The notes under the pieces were generated by a model. The model did no database searches. It saw only the letters and a list, made by a program, of their open reading frames with translations, and was not told where the DNA came from. From a virus, in IMG/VR virus record IMGVR_UViG_3300037485_001979, positions 1-64,000 of that record: 64,000 nucleotides of DNA. The stretch is one strand, 5' to 3'. Position numbers and translations under genes: made by a program. Positions 8,610 through 17,545 of the stretch are shown here, piece after piece. Position 1 is the first letter of the stretch. Each line of letters begins with the position of its first letter.

Positions 8610-9536
8610 CTACCAGGCCCAGAGCGAGGTCAGCGGGGTGAGATGAATGATGACTTCGCCGGCATCACGCAAAGCGCTGGGATTGGCTTCCCTGGTGAGT
8701 TCTATAATGAACCCCCTGGACTCCTTGTCGCCGTCTTCGTCGTCAACAATGGGAGTCCAGTTCGGGATCGCATTGATTGGAGTGGCCCCAGGGAAGTAGG
8801 TCCACCTGGATTTCTCGTAGACGCTACCACGGGGGCCGCCAACACTATCAACCCGAGTCGTCGTATAGGGGTGATAGGGGTTACAGTAGGCATCGTAGAT
8901 CATAGGGGTCCCCGCGGGATGGTACCCCGCGGAGGTCCCCAGTCTGCCACGCACGACTTGGACTTGATAGCCGGATACCGCGGTGACCCGCATGGCTTCG
9001 TAGCCGATGACGGCGTAGTGCCCCTGGATAAACAGCCCACTCACAGGGGTCGTGAGATTGAACACAGTAGTCGATGGCAATATAGTTTCTGCGAGGATGC
9101 GATTCCCGACGGCACCGGCGCTGAGGACCCCGAGGGCGCGATGATTGGGTTCGTCCCCGGGGCGCCGGTAGTGAATGTTGAGTTGGCGGACGATATCAGA
9201 GATCCGAGTCGGTAGCCTGGGCCATGTGCCCACGGGGTACGCGGGGTCACCACCGGTATTGATGTCAGAGTAACCCCAGGATCTCGAGTCGTCATCCCAC
9301 TTCATCATGGCCAGGGATAGTGTCTCGGCTCCCAGGGGCTGCGGGAAGCATGCCGCGGGGATCGAGATGTCATGCGACAGGTTTACGTTGGCGCCCACGG
9401 CATCACGGAAGCCCTCGGGGAGCACGATATCAAGGGTTCCGCAATACTGCACTTCAGTGGGCTCCGTGAGGGGAAGGCCAGCAAACGTGGCGTTATCGGT
9501 AAGAGGCAGGGCACCGGGTATAATGTTCATGGCCAT
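8610..9536 (-). CDS. tail/baseplate-like structural protein, paralogous modules
   Basis: A 308-residue protein. I place the start at 9536 (MAMNIIPGALPL), just two bases beyond the TAA of the upstream gene; the longer frame would overlap that gene by about 75 bases. It holds two modules shared with neighbours: the LGT...YHPAG module found in the 7564-8559 product, and the C-terminal FPGATP...DDEDGD...RGF domain found in the 6949-7554 product. It therefore looks like a composite of both. Probably a tail or baseplate structural protein; no membrane segment or catalytic motif is visible. Confidence 0.74.
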   Translation of the reverse strand: MAMNIIPGALPLTDNATFAGLPLTEPTEVQYCGTLDIVLPEGFRDAVGANVNLSHDISIPAACFPQPLGAETLSLAMMKWDDDSRSWGYSDINTGGDPAYPVGTWPRLPTRISDIVRQLNIHYRRPGDEPNHRALGVLSAGAVGNRILAETILPSTTVFNLTTPVSGLFIQGHYAVIGYEAMRVTAVSGYQVQVVRGRLGTSAGYHPAGTPMIYDAYCNPYHPYTTTRVDSVGGPRGSVYEKSRWTYFPGATPINAIPNWTPIVDDEDGDKESRGFIIELTREANPSALRDAGEVIIHLTPLTSLWAW

Positions 9537-9538
9537 GG

Positions 9539-10300
9539 TTATGGCCCCATGTTCAGCACGCGGGTCACCGACGTCAAGGTTTCTGAAAGGGGAGTCGAGT
9601 CCTGGGGTGCCCATGCAAACGTGAGCGTGAGCACGGCACCATCACGAATTCGTGTGATCCTCTTGATATGGAGGAGTCCATTGGGGTGCCAGGTATAGGA
9701 GACCACAAATAACACTGCTGTCTTCGTGGCATCCGAGTAATGCGTTTTAGTCGTGAGATCCCCGGTTACCGGGCTCCACGCGTACTCGGTGTAATAAGCC
9801 TGGTTGTCGAGCTCGAACTCGATGTCGAGGCCAATCTGGTCACAGCAGTCACCACTCGGAGTCGGCCCGGGTTCCCCTGAAGTCGCCCCGGGGGCGTACG
9901 TCAGGATACCCTTAACCGCCGTGATCTCGCGTGGAGTCTGGGAGTCGAAGACGCCGATGAGACGCCACTCGAGGTCAATGGGGTTCAGGGTGTCGAGAAC
10001 ATTGAAGGCGGGGCTGCCACCATGGATCTGGTACGGGATGCGACCTGCGTTGGGGTTCTCGAGATCCCAGGTCGCTGCCCCGGGGACATAATTCACGCTC
10101 AGGATCAGAGCACCCTTCTCGGTGAAGACACCGAGACGGGGATACGGGGCCTTGAGGACCAAGGGTTCAGAATCGTATTCGAGGACAAGACGTACGCTGA
10201 GATCATCTGCGGAATCCAGAACCAAGGGGGTCTGGGGACGCAGGGGGACCAGCGTGGTCAGCGCGGACTTCAAATCGAGGCGGAGCTCAGCGATTCGCAT
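9539..10300 (-). CDS. structural protein of the tail gene cluster, unknown
   Basis: A 253-residue protein starting MRIAELRLDLKSAL, with GGAG before the ATG. It is beta-rich and contains a run resembling a tail or fibre fold: repeated aromatic strands such as YTEYAWSP, VVSYTWHPNGLLHIKRI and LTFAWAPQD. There is a CC pair at about residues 149-150. It is the first of the four close-spaced genes 10300-6949 and its stop abuts the next start, so translation is probably coupled. No family recognised. Confidence 0.72.
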   Translation of the reverse strand: MRIAELRLDLKSALTTLVPLRPQTPLVLDSADDLSVRLVLEYDSEPLVLKAPYPRLGVFTEKGALILSVNYVPGAATWDLENPNAGRIPYQIHGGSPAFNVLDTLNPIDLEWRLIGVFDSQTPREITAVKGILTYAPGATSGEPGPTPSGDCCDQIGLDIEFELDNQAYYTEYAWSPVTGDLTTKTHYSDATKTAVLFVVSYTWHPNGLLHIKRITRIRDGAVLTLTFAWAPQDSTPLSETLTSVTRVLNMGP

Positions 10301-10329
10301 GAATAGTCTCCAGCCCCGAGACAGTTGAA

Positions 10330-10803
10330 TCAGGGGGCCTGAATCAGGGCTTCCTGGGGTTCCCTGGCATCTTCAGTGGTTTCGACATCTGCGCTAGAGG
10401 CTGGATCCACCGCGGAGATGTCACCCTGTGAAGTCAGGGCGAGCTCGATGCCCTGGATGCGTGCCAGGTTGGCGTAGAAGTTGAGATTGACTTGGAGAGG
10501 CCCGATAACACCGGGTTCCGGGATCCTGCCGTTCTTCTCGGCCCGGATCACGGAATCCCGGATATCGGCCTGACAGCGTCGGAGATGGCGGAGTAGGAAC
10601 TCCTTGGTGTCCCCGACCTCAAAGAAGAGGTCGATGGCACCGCGTTGGATGTCCTGGCGCTGTGACATCGTCCTGATATTGCCCCGGTGGTCACCAACGA
10701 AGTGGTAGACCCCGGGTCCCAGAGTCCGGTTCGGCTTAATCCAGGTGAGTATAACTCTTGGATATTTAACTACAACAATGGTGTGTGCTATTGACGTATT
10801 CAT
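10330..10803 (-). CDS. unknown 157-residue phage protein
   Basis: A 157-residue protein whose ATG overlaps the stop of the upstream gene in an ATGA, implying coupled translation. The N-terminal half reads as a beta domain (HTIVVVKYPRVILTWIKPNRTL, then GVYHFVGDHRGN). The middle is helical (EFLLRHLRRCQADIRDSVIRAEKNG) and the last 30 residues are acidic and probably disordered. It is followed by the tail-type cluster. I do not recognise a family. Confidence 0.7.
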   Translation of the reverse strand: MNTSIAHTIVVVKYPRVILTWIKPNRTLGPGVYHFVGDHRGNIRTMSQRQDIQRGAIDLFFEVGDTKEFLLRHLRRCQADIRDSVIRAEKNGRIPEPGVIGPLQVNLNFYANLARIQGIELALTSQGDISAVDPASSADVETTEDAREPQEALIQAP

Positions 10804-11129
10804 TTTGCAGACTTCTTTGCAGCCTTGTGACGACTCGCCAACTTGGTCAACGCGATGTCGCCATCGAGGCGTCCTGGGCGAGGTGCCGCTGCCTTGAACT
10901 GGGCTGCTTGTTTTTCCAGGAATTTGTTTACAATTCCCGCCTTCTTCTCATTCTTAGCCTTCTTCGGACTCCCCATCGCAGGGGTGATGTTACCCTTGGC
11001 GTTGGTACTCGGCTGAGTAGGCTGCTCGGGTGGCGGCGGCGCATTGGTTCCACTCCGCGGTTTAACAGGGGTGGAAGTGTGGGCTGCAATCTTCTGTGCA
11101 GCCCGGAAGAGTAATTCACGGGGTTTCAT
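10800..11129 (-). CDS. small basic, proline-rich protein, unknown
   Basis: A 109-residue protein. I chose ATG 11129 (MKPRELLFRAAQKIAAH), preceded by GGAG, because the upstream extension lacks a ribosome binding site and runs towards the capsid terminator. It has a short N-terminal helix, a Pro/Thr-rich low-complexity linker (NAPPPPEQPTQPS) and a very basic C-terminus (KKAKNEKKAG, HKAAKKSAK). Such basic tails often bind nucleic acid. It is the first gene after the capsid terminator, so it presumably has its own promoter between 11130 and 11195, although I cannot point to convincing boxes. Function unknown. Confidence 0.66.
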   Translation of the reverse strand: MKPRELLFRAAQKIAAHTSTPVKPRSGTNAPPPPEQPTQPSTNAKGNITPAMGSPKKAKNEKKAGIVNKFLEKQAAQFKAAAPRPGRLDGDIALTKLASRHKAAKKSAK

Positions 11130-11195
11130 GGGTGCTCCGATGCGATAGGATAGTCTTGGAAATCCCTCGAACAAGTCGGGGTAGGCAGGCTGCCA

Positions 11196-11230
11196 AAGAA
11201 GGACGCCACCCGGTTTCCCAGGTGGCGTCC
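11196..11230 (-). terminator. rho-independent terminator after the capsid gene
   Basis: A perfect 10-bp stem (GGACGCCACC with GGTGGCGTCC, 11201-11210 and 11221-11230) with a 10-base loop. On the minus strand it is followed by TTCTTT. It lies 30 bases beyond the capsid stop codon, where a strongly transcribed gene would be terminated. Confidence 0.85.
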
Positions 11231-11259
11231 TATTACAATCTCAAATCCAACCTATCAGC

Positions 11260-12198
11260 TCAATTCTGCGAGATGGTCACCAGGGCGACCGCAGCGGGGT
11301 TGGCGATGGTGGCGCCGCGTTCAGCGTACGCGAAGAATTCCAGGTTGTATGCGCGCTTGTCGACATACATCGTGGTGTCTTCGAGGACGTAGGACTTGCC
11401 CAGGAACTCCGGGGAAGCGAACACCCAGAAGCTGGATTCGGCGACGAGCTCGGTCTTGTTGGTAACGACCCAGTTGCAGCCGATCAGTTTCTTCTGTTGG
11501 AAGCCGTCGACCAACATGTCTTGCGACAAGTCGCCACCGGCTTCGTCACGGGTGAACTTACTGACGTCATGGATGGTGATGTTGTTGACCAGGATGGTCA
11601 CGCCGTCCAAGTGGGCGAAAGTACGTGGCAGGATCTTTTTGATCTCGAACAACGAGTTACGGGTGATGCCCGCGGGATCAACGAACTTGACGTTTTGGAC
11701 GATGCCGGTTTCAGGAACGATACCGCCCTGAGGTCCCACGATGGCTTGGCAAGCCGACAGCATCTTGCGGTCGAACTCGAAATCCATGTCGAGGATGGCG
11801 TTGTCCGAGATGACCTGGCGGATGTCCATACCGTAGGTACGGAGTTCCGAGGTATCCTTCGTGAACTTATGGGTCACGATACGATCGAAGTAGACCGGGT
11901 AACGGTCACCACGGAAGTAGTATTGGATGGGCTGCTGACCCAGGGGGATCGTGATAGCAGCGGGTGAGTTGGGTTCGCGTTCAACCAGCTTGACGTTCTT
12001 GTCATTGCTGAGTTGTGGGGTGAGTTCGTCATCCCCAATCTTGATCGCTGGCAGAATCTTCTCGAAGAACGAGGATTCACGGATGCGAACGCGGGTGAAA
12101 TCGGTCACCATGTCCGCTGCGGCTTTGATATGACCCTTTTCGAGCATACCGAAGAATGCAGCATTGGACTGGGCCGCGGACAGCTTTTTCTGACTCAT
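11260..12198 (-). CDS. major capsid protein (HK97-fold family candidate)
   Basis: A 312-residue protein starting MSQKKLSAAQSNAAFFGMLE, preceded by AAGGA. The pattern VRIRESSFFEKILPAI ... REPNSPAAITIP ... RYPVYFDRI ... KDTSELRTYGMDIRQ-VISDNAILDMD fits what I recall of a family of tailed-phage major capsid proteins. The C-terminal half has the capsid-like ILVNNITIHDVSKF, ASPEFLGKSYVL and AERGATIANPAAV segments. Gene order supports this: protease-like, low-complexity (scaffold-like), coiled-coil, decoration-like, then this gene, closed by a strong terminator. It has no N-terminal scaffold extension. Assignment is by pattern and context; virion proteomics or fold prediction would settle it. Confidence 0.75.
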   Translation of the reverse strand: MSQKKLSAAQSNAAFFGMLEKGHIKAAADMVTDFTRVRIRESSFFEKILPAIKIGDDELTPQLSNDKNVKLVEREPNSPAAITIPLGQQPIQYYFRGDRYPVYFDRIVTHKFTKDTSELRTYGMDIRQVISDNAILDMDFEFDRKMLSACQAIVGPQGGIVPETGIVQNVKFVDPAGITRNSLFEIKKILPRTFAHLDGVTILVNNITIHDVSKFTRDEAGGDLSQDMLVDGFQQKKLIGCNWVVTNKTELVAESSFWVFASPEFLGKSYVLEDTTMYVDKRAYNLEFFAYAERGATIANPAAVALVTISQN

Positions 12199-12240
12199 GG
12201 TCTCAATTCCTTGTTGGTTTGTGGTTGGAGGCTACCGAGC

Positions 12241-12852
12241 TCACAGGCTGGCAGGCAGGGTGTTTCCGGCGCGGAGGAGTTCCAGGCCGGGATAGAACGC
12301 CAGGGTGGCGTAGCCATCGGGTCCAGTGAACTTGCCGGCGGGGGCGACGCGACCGATGATGATATCGGTAGCAGGGGTCGCGAGGTCGCGGATAACACCA
12401 GCGTTGGCGTTACCAGTAGCCACGCAGGTCAGGGGCTGACCGGGGACATAGGTCTTCGAGGCATCGAATGCAGTGGTACTGAGTTCGACAGCCGATTTAC
12501 CCGTGATGGTGCCGAAGCGGGCTTCACCGGCGTAGGGCATGGCGTAGCCATTGCCGCCAGTGGAGTTCGAGCGGGTTTGGGCATTCAGGGCGCCACTGAG
12601 CAGGCCGTCGCGGACGACGTCTGGAGCATTGTTGGCGTCGGTGCCAGACACGGCGAACAGCGGGAGCTGGTTCAGGGCATCAGCTGCGTCGAGGCCAGCG
12701 CGGAGCTTGCCGGTGAGGGGAGAGATGGAGCAGACAGAACCTGCGTCGATGAGGACGCCGGGGCCGAGTTGACCAGTAAAGTCGACCAGGGTATTACGGT
12801 CGCCTTTACGGACTTCGAGCTTCTTGCCACCCATACTGGTTGGGATACTCAT
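12241..12852 (-). CDS. putative capsid decoration/head accessory protein
   Basis: A 203-residue protein starting MSIPTSMGGKKLEVRKGDRN. It is Gly-, Ala- and Thr-rich and beta-like without membrane segments or catalytic motifs. Its place immediately upstream of the major capsid gene (43-base gap) and its composition match small head decoration or fibre proteins of the kind usually encoded next to the capsid gene. I see no diagnostic motif, so the call is from context. The segment GPGVLIDAGSVCSIS ... LPLFAVSGTDANNA resembles the short beta repeats of such proteins. Confidence 0.55.
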   Translation of the reverse strand: MSIPTSMGGKKLEVRKGDRNTLVDFTGQLGPGVLIDAGSVCSISPLTGKLRAGLDAADALNQLPLFAVSGTDANNAPDVVRDGLLSGALNAQTRSNSTGGNGYAMPYAGEARFGTITGKSAVELSTTAFDASKTYVPGQPLTCVATGNANAGVIRDLATPATDIIIGRVAPAGKFTGPDGYATLAFYPGLELLRAGNTLPASL

Positions 12853-12913
12853 GTTAATCTTCCTTTGGTGAAGACATGTGAAGGGGACATATGCCCCGGT
12901 TAATCAGGTAGGT

Positions 12914-13351
12914 TCAGTTACCCGAAGGGATGTGCTGACGAGCATGACGATCCCAAACCGCATCTGAACACTCGGCTTGGGCTTCAGGATCCTCGACAAC
13001 GCTGGCCACTTTGGTGGCCCGGCTTGCGACTTCAGCAAACTTGTGCAGTGCCGTGACAGCCTTGGAGTGATCCATGACTTCGTTGGCAAAGGCTTCTGCG
13101 CGTTCGGGACTCGAGATCATGCCGGATTGCAACAGGGTTGCAGCGGCGCGCTTGGCGAGTCCACGCAGATTTGCCACCTTGGCCTGGTCGGCTTCGCTGG
13201 CGGTCTTTTGCGTTTTCTGCGCTGCGGCGAGTTCGGCCTTGAGGGCTGTATTCTCCGCGGCTTGTTTTTGGATGATACCCTGGGCTTGTTCCAGGGTGGA
13301 GGCGAGACCATCAATAGTGCTCGCAACTTTCTTGAGCTCGTTGCCAGTCAT
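12914..13351 (-). CDS. coiled-coil head-assembly (scaffold-like) protein
   Basis: A 145-residue protein. I place the start at ATG 13351 (MTGNELKKVASTIDGL), just after the upstream stop; the longer frame would overlap that gene. Residues about 10-55 are a strong heptad coiled coil (LEQAQGIIQKQAAENTALKA). The rest is helical with several K-V-A/K-R-A-A motifs. Position between the low-complexity protein and the decoration/capsid genes, small size and coiled coil fit a scaffold or core protein. No specific family recognised. Confidence 0.62.
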   Translation of the reverse strand: MTGNELKKVASTIDGLASTLEQAQGIIQKQAAENTALKAELAAAQKTQKTASEADQAKVANLRGLAKRAAATLLQSGMISSPERAEAFANEVMDHSKAVTALHKFAEVASRATKVASVVEDPEAQAECSDAVWDRHARQHIPSGN

Positions 13352-13355
13352 GGGA

Positions 13356-14891
13356 TCAGGCTTTCTTGTTGGTGGAGGTTTGCGCGATTTGGAGAGCAGC
13401 TGCCTTCTTGAAGATCGCTGCGCTGACACGAGCCTTGTAACTCGCGACTTTGTCCATCGCGGGCACCGGGGCTGCGCGGAGGTTGGCGAGTTCCTGGGGA
13501 TCGATGCCCATTTCCTGGAGAACTTGCATCAGAGCTGCTTGTTCCTCAGGAGTCTTGGCTTCGAGGCCAGCCAGGGGGTCACCGTTAATCGGGGAGCCCG
13601 TGGGGGCTGCACCAGGGATACCAGCGGCGGGATCACCACCGGGGATACCTGCGGCAGCGGCGGCGGGATCACCACCGGGGATACCGGCTTCTTCACCACC
13701 AGGGAGATGTTCGGCGTTTTCTTGGGCAGGGGATTCGCCTTGCTCGTGCGCAGCAGAGTCGCCTTCCTTCTTGCCTTCTTCAGCCTTCGCGCCTTCGGAG
13801 CCCTCGTGGCCTTCGCCTTCACCGGCTTCATGCCGTGCGGCTTCTTCGAGTTCTTGAGCAGTCTTGATAGCCAAATTGAAACCAAAAGTGTGCGCGGCTT
13901 TGTGGAGCGTGCGCAGCTTCTGGGGGTAATCGGGATGACCGGGGCCGACATCCAATGCAGCCACTTTCATGGCCTGGAGGTCTTCAGGAGGCAGTTCACC
14001 GCCGGCGTCGCCGCCAGGGGGAAGTGCACCAGCGGGACCAGCGCCACCCATGGCATCAGCAGGGGGAGCCCCGGCGTCGCCACCAGGAGGAGCTCCAGCA
14101 GCGGCGGGATCACCACCAGCACCGGCGGCTCCACCCATCTGTTCACTCAAGGCTTGGAGTTCTTGGAGGTCCTCAGGGGACAATGCACCGCTACGGGCGG
14201 CTTCCTGAAGGATCTGTGCGGCTTGCTCGTCGTCGATCTCACCGTTCTGCAGGGCTTGCATGAGCTCTTGAGCCCCGGCTTGCGCTGCGCCTTGTTCGCC
14301 ACCAGGGATGGCTTCGCCGCCTGCGGCTTCCATCGCCTTTTTGGCGATGTATGCGCTCATGCCGGTCAGGGGCTTGGCGGCTTCAGGCTGACCGTTGGAT
14401 TTTCCCAGGATACTGGCGACTTTCTGTTGGGCCGCAGCTGCGTTGGCATCAACCGGTGCTTTTTCAGCAGCCGATTTCAGATACGCGGAAATCTTGCGTC
14501 CAGTCGAGATGAGTTCAGCAGCGGACTTCGAGAGTTCACTTTGGGGTACGGGACCATTGTCGGCTTCACCTTTGACTTCGAGATCGGCACCCTTGCCGCC
14601 CTCTTGGCCATCAGTGGACACCGCGGTGGCACCCTCTGTGGAGGCTTCCACGCTTGCGCCGGGCTTGTTGGCTTCGGCGCCGCCGTCGACTTTGGCTGCG
14701 GTATGCTTACCGGCCTCCTCGACGTTCTTGTTGTAGTGTTCACCTTTTTTAACGGCTTCAGTGCCGTTATCGCTGTCCAGGGGATCAGCGGGGCTCGCGG
14801 CTTTGCGGAGACCTTCGGTGGGAACTTCGGAGGCGCGTTTGATCATGAGGTCGAGATCCTCCATGATCGTGCGCTGTGTCTTTTGAGTCAT
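13356..14891 (-). CDS. acidic Gly/Pro/Ala-rich head-assembly protein (scaffold candidate)
   Basis: A 511-residue protein starting MTQKTQRTIMEDLDLMIKRA, with AAGGA before the ATG. It is acidic and largely low complexity: helical segments (SELSKSAAELISTGRK, QELMQALQNGEIDDEQAAQI) alternate with GGDPAAAGAPPGGD and GIPGGDPAAA-type repeats. It lies between the protease-like gene and the coiled-coil and capsid genes, the usual position of a scaffold. Several K-S-A-A-E and K-V-A-S sites could be cut during maturation. The opposite strand carries a 627-codon open frame over this gene, which I regard as a codon-bias artefact. Function is inferred from position and composition. Confidence 0.65.
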   Translation of the reverse strand: MTQKTQRTIMEDLDLMIKRASEVPTEGLRKAASPADPLDSDNGTEAVKKGEHYNKNVEEAGKHTAAKVDGGAEANKPGASVEASTEGATAVSTDGQEGGKGADLEVKGEADNGPVPQSELSKSAAELISTGRKISAYLKSAAEKAPVDANAAAAQQKVASILGKSNGQPEAAKPLTGMSAYIAKKAMEAAGGEAIPGGEQGAAQAGAQELMQALQNGEIDDEQAAQILQEAARSGALSPEDLQELQALSEQMGGAAGAGGDPAAAGAPPGGDAGAPPADAMGGAGPAGALPPGGDAGGELPPEDLQAMKVAALDVGPGHPDYPQKLRTLHKAAHTFGFNLAIKTAQELEEAARHEAGEGEGHEGSEGAKAEEGKKEGDSAAHEQGESPAQENAEHLPGGEEAGIPGGDPAAAAAGIPGGDPAAGIPGAAPTGSPINGDPLAGLEAKTPEEQAALMQVLQEMGIDPQELANLRAAPVPAMDKVASYKARVSAAIFKKAAALQIAQTSTNKKA

Positions 14892-14893
14892 AG

Positions 14894-16294
14894 CTACTTC
14901 CTTGGTGACAAGGGTGATGGTAACGGGGTTGCGCGCCTCGACAAGGCCATGCCCTGAACGAGGGCTCCGAGCGTGGCTTCATCTGCGTTGTTATTGGGAT
15001 GCACGGCGAAAGCTACTTTGTAGTGGAGATAGAGGTCGGCAAGACCCCTACTCGCCGTGACATCAGGAGCACGACCAGCACCGGCCAACTTCACATTCGG
15101 CTGACCGGAGATTGTGGCGTGGAGAACCCGACGACTCGGGTGGTCTCCGCGCATCGATGTCGCGTAATCCAGGGAGCCCACGACCTCGTCCTCGAGACGA
15201 ATTGGGGTCGTGGATTCAGCGCCATCTAAAGAGTTGATTTCGATAGCAGATTTCAAGAGGCCATGAAAGCCTTGTTTAACAGCGAGATCATGTGCCAGGT
15301 GAACATCTGGAGAGATCGATGCCATCGGGATCTCGACGACAAAGTCTGCGAAGTCCCGGATACTGAGGACACACCCACGCTTGTGGAGCCAGTTCAGCAT
15401 CGAGGGGGCACCATGGGCCTCAAACGCCTTCTTGATCTCCTTGCGGGTCTCGAGATCGAGATCCTTGGGTTCTGGACCAATATCGGCGAGCTGGGCGAGA
15501 CCGCCGATTCGCTTCTCGATGGTGGCCAGCCGCATCATCATCGCATACTTCGATGAGTTCAGTTTCCGCATCGAGGTCTGCAGGGCAGCCTCGAAACCAG
15601 GGACTCCTGGTCGCTCTAGTGCCACCTTCCGCAGAGTATAACCAATGCGGTCAGCGGGTTTCCATACCGTGGACTGGTCCATGTAGTACGGATTCGGATT
15701 CTGCATGTAAACTTTTTGCCCATCCTTGGTGACTTCACCAAGCATGTGCTTGACGTGTTCGCAGTGATCCTTGGCCTCAGGTGCCTTGTGGCCACACACT
15801 GAACAGACGTCATAGGCCTGCATGGATCCCATGGATACCGGGACATCCTTGCCTTCTTCGAGAGCCTGGACCTCGTCAGCATTCTTTTCATTGTCGAGTG
15901 CTGAGAGAAGCTCGATTCTCGACATGGGTCCGTTGTGACCCGTGAACAGGATGTCGCCCGTCTTCTTATCGGGGTCATCGTTGTCATGGTTCTTGAAGAC
16001 ATGACCATGAGTCTTAAATCTGGTATGACAAGTCTTGTTGTCTTTCTCGCTGAAGCCATCGTTGTTACGATTATCCCCGTAGCGTTCCTCGTCACCCACT
16101 GCGATGGTATGGATGATGGTCTTCCCTGGGATCGGCTTCATCTCGGCGAGTTCCTTCTGGAACAGGAGACCGCCGGCCTCCTTCGCCGTCTTCATGAACA
16201 GCTCTTTGTCGAACCCATGACTCGAGAATCTCACCAGGGTTACCTCAGGGGCCTGGAAGTCGTAGGTGTGCGGAGAAAGAATCTTGGCAATCAT
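14894..16294 (-). CDS. putative prohead (head maturation) protease
   Basis: A 466-residue protein from ATG 16294 (MIAKILSPHTYDFQ), just past the upstream stop. The first 180 residues follow the pattern I associate with phage prohead proteases: DNRNNDGFSEKD (about 74-85), FKTHGHVFKNHDNDD with His103, then VPVSMGSMQ with Ser154. A probable metal-binding CSVCGHK ... DHCEH cluster (Cys164, Cys167, Cys178, His180) follows. In herpes-assemblin-type proteases Ser and His form the active site; assigning His103 and Ser154 is my inference. The C-terminal two thirds is helical and could act as an attached core or scaffold domain. Gene order (protease, low-complexity, coiled coil, capsid) supports the call. 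Confidence 0.55.
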   Translation of the reverse strand: MIAKILSPHTYDFQAPEVTLVRFSSHGFDKELFMKTAKEAGGLLFQKELAEMKPIPGKTIIHTIAVGDEERYGDNRNNDGFSEKDNKTCHTRFKTHGHVFKNHDNDDPDKKTGDILFTGHNGPMSRIELLSALDNEKNADEVQALEEGKDVPVSMGSMQAYDVCSVCGHKAPEAKDHCEHVKHMLGEVTKDGQKVYMQNPNPYYMDQSTVWKPADRIGYTLRKVALERPGVPGFEAALQTSMRKLNSSKYAMMMRLATIEKRIGGLAQLADIGPEPKDLDLETRKEIKKAFEAHGAPSMLNWLHKRGCVLSIRDFADFVVEIPMASISPDVHLAHDLAVKQGFHGLLKSAIEINSLDGAESTTPIRLEDEVVGSLDYATSMRGDHPSRRVLHATISGQPNVKLAGAGRAPDVTASRGLADLYLHYKVAFAVHPNNNADEATLGALVQGMALSRRATPLPSPLSPRK

Positions 16295-16298
16295 TTTA

Positions 16299-17543
16299 TT
16301 ACTTGCCCCATATCTTCTCACCCAGCATGGATGCCCCGGATCCCATGAAGCCATACCCGAGTGCGCGTGCTGCGACTCCACCAAGTGTTGGCTTGGTACT
16401 AATGCGTTGAGCACCCGCGATACCATGGGGGACCCCAACGATGTTGACTACCCTGGACCCCAGACCAGACGTAAACCCCTCACGGAGTCTATGAGCCGCT
16501 TGCTCCTGCGCGGAGAGTGCCTGGTGCTTTGTGATATCCGGCGTGTTCGCATTGAAGTCAAGTTTACGTTGACCTGAATCCGCGAAGCCCACCAGTTTCT
16601 CCGCATTGGCTTGTTGAATCGCCAAGTTGGGATCACTGTTGTTACCGAAGACTCGTTTGAGGATTGACTGCTTACTGGGGTCCGGAGTCATCGGGCCCTT
16701 CGCGGTGCCCTGATTCACGGCGTTGACCAATTCTTTGTTATCAAACAAGTCTTTGTTGTTCAGGATTGCCAGGGGGTGACTGGGATTGACCATAGAACCC
16801 GCGGCGAACGTGTGTACCGCATTTCCGGCTTCAAGGGGAGCACGTGGCCCCTTGTCACCCTCGAGTCCTGCTGCGGTGCCCATAGCACGCAGATGGGGCT
16901 CTGCGGCTTCACCGCCCTGATTGAGTTTGTTGATGAGACCGCCAGTGGTCTGGATACCATGATCGGGGCCACCCGGCAGTTTCTTCAGCGCAGGTACAGT
17001 GCCATGGAGGACCCCAAGACCAGCACCTAAACCAAAAGCACCAGTTCCAGTGGGGGTGTTGTCCTGCAACCACGCACTCATCTTCTCACGGGAGTCCCCG
17101 AAGATGCGACCACCAAGAGCCTTGTCGATTTCTTTGCGGTACACGTAGGCGGCGCCAAGACCAGCGGCGAGACCACCACTGGCCAAGGCCAGGGTCAACC
17201 ATTCCTTGGCACCCCAGCCCTTGTCGTCCTCCTCGTCCTCGGAGTCATCCGAGACGGGATACACGGCTTCAGCGGCACACTTGATAGCTATGTCTGCAAC
17301 GTTGTACGCTGTCCTCCCCGCTGACGCATAGTCATCTGCACGCCAGTCCTTCATGTCACGTGTTTTCCAGAAATCGGGGTCGGTTACCTTACCCATAACA
17401 TTGGAAACCATACCCTTACTGCTACGCCTTTTTTTGGGACTAGCGTGATTCGTTTTACTACGTGTACAGTCACCGTCTGAATCGGGGTAAACCTCTTCAG
17501 CGGCCTGCTTTGCAAAGGCGTCGTGGTCAGCATGGGTTACCAT
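16299..17543 (-). CDS. membrane-associated virion protein candidate
   Basis: A 414-residue protein starting MVTHADHDAFAKQAAEEVYP. The N-terminus holds two copies of a short motif, AKQAAEEVYPDSDGD (about 11-25) and IKCAAEAVYPVSDDSED (about 87-103), the second leading into a very acidic patch. A hydrophobic Gly/Ala-rich membrane segment follows (about 115-136, LTLALASGGLAAGLGAAYVY). The rest is soluble and Gly-rich. Similar small-residue membrane segments occur in many neighbouring products, suggesting a shared job such as an internal virion protein that contacts the host membrane. No family recognised. Confidence 0.66.
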   Translation of the reverse strand: MVTHADHDAFAKQAAEEVYPDSDGDCTRSKTNHASPKKRRSSKGMVSNVMGKVTDPDFWKTRDMKDWRADDYASAGRTAYNVADIAIKCAAEAVYPVSDDSEDEEDDKGWGAKEWLTLALASGGLAAGLGAAYVYRKEIDKALGGRIFGDSREKMSAWLQDNTPTGTGAFGLGAGLGVLHGTVPALKKLPGGPDHGIQTTGGLINKLNQGGEAAEPHLRAMGTAAGLEGDKGPRAPLEAGNAVHTFAAGSMVNPSHPLAILNNKDLFDNKELVNAVNQGTAKGPMTPDPSKQSILKRVFGNNSDPNLAIQQANAEKLVGFADSGQRKLDFNANTPDITKHQALSAQEQAAHRLREGFTSGLGSRVVNIVGVPHGIAGAQRISTKPTLGGVAARALGYGFMGSGASMLGEKIWGK

Positions 17544-17545
17544 GT

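Noticed and set aside
13074-14957. 627-codon plus-strand frame opposite the scaffold-like gene
   Set aside because: Composition is odd (Cys, Phe and Gly rich), it crosses two minus-strand genes and an intergenic boundary, and the minus-strand genes have proper ribosome binding sites and spacing.
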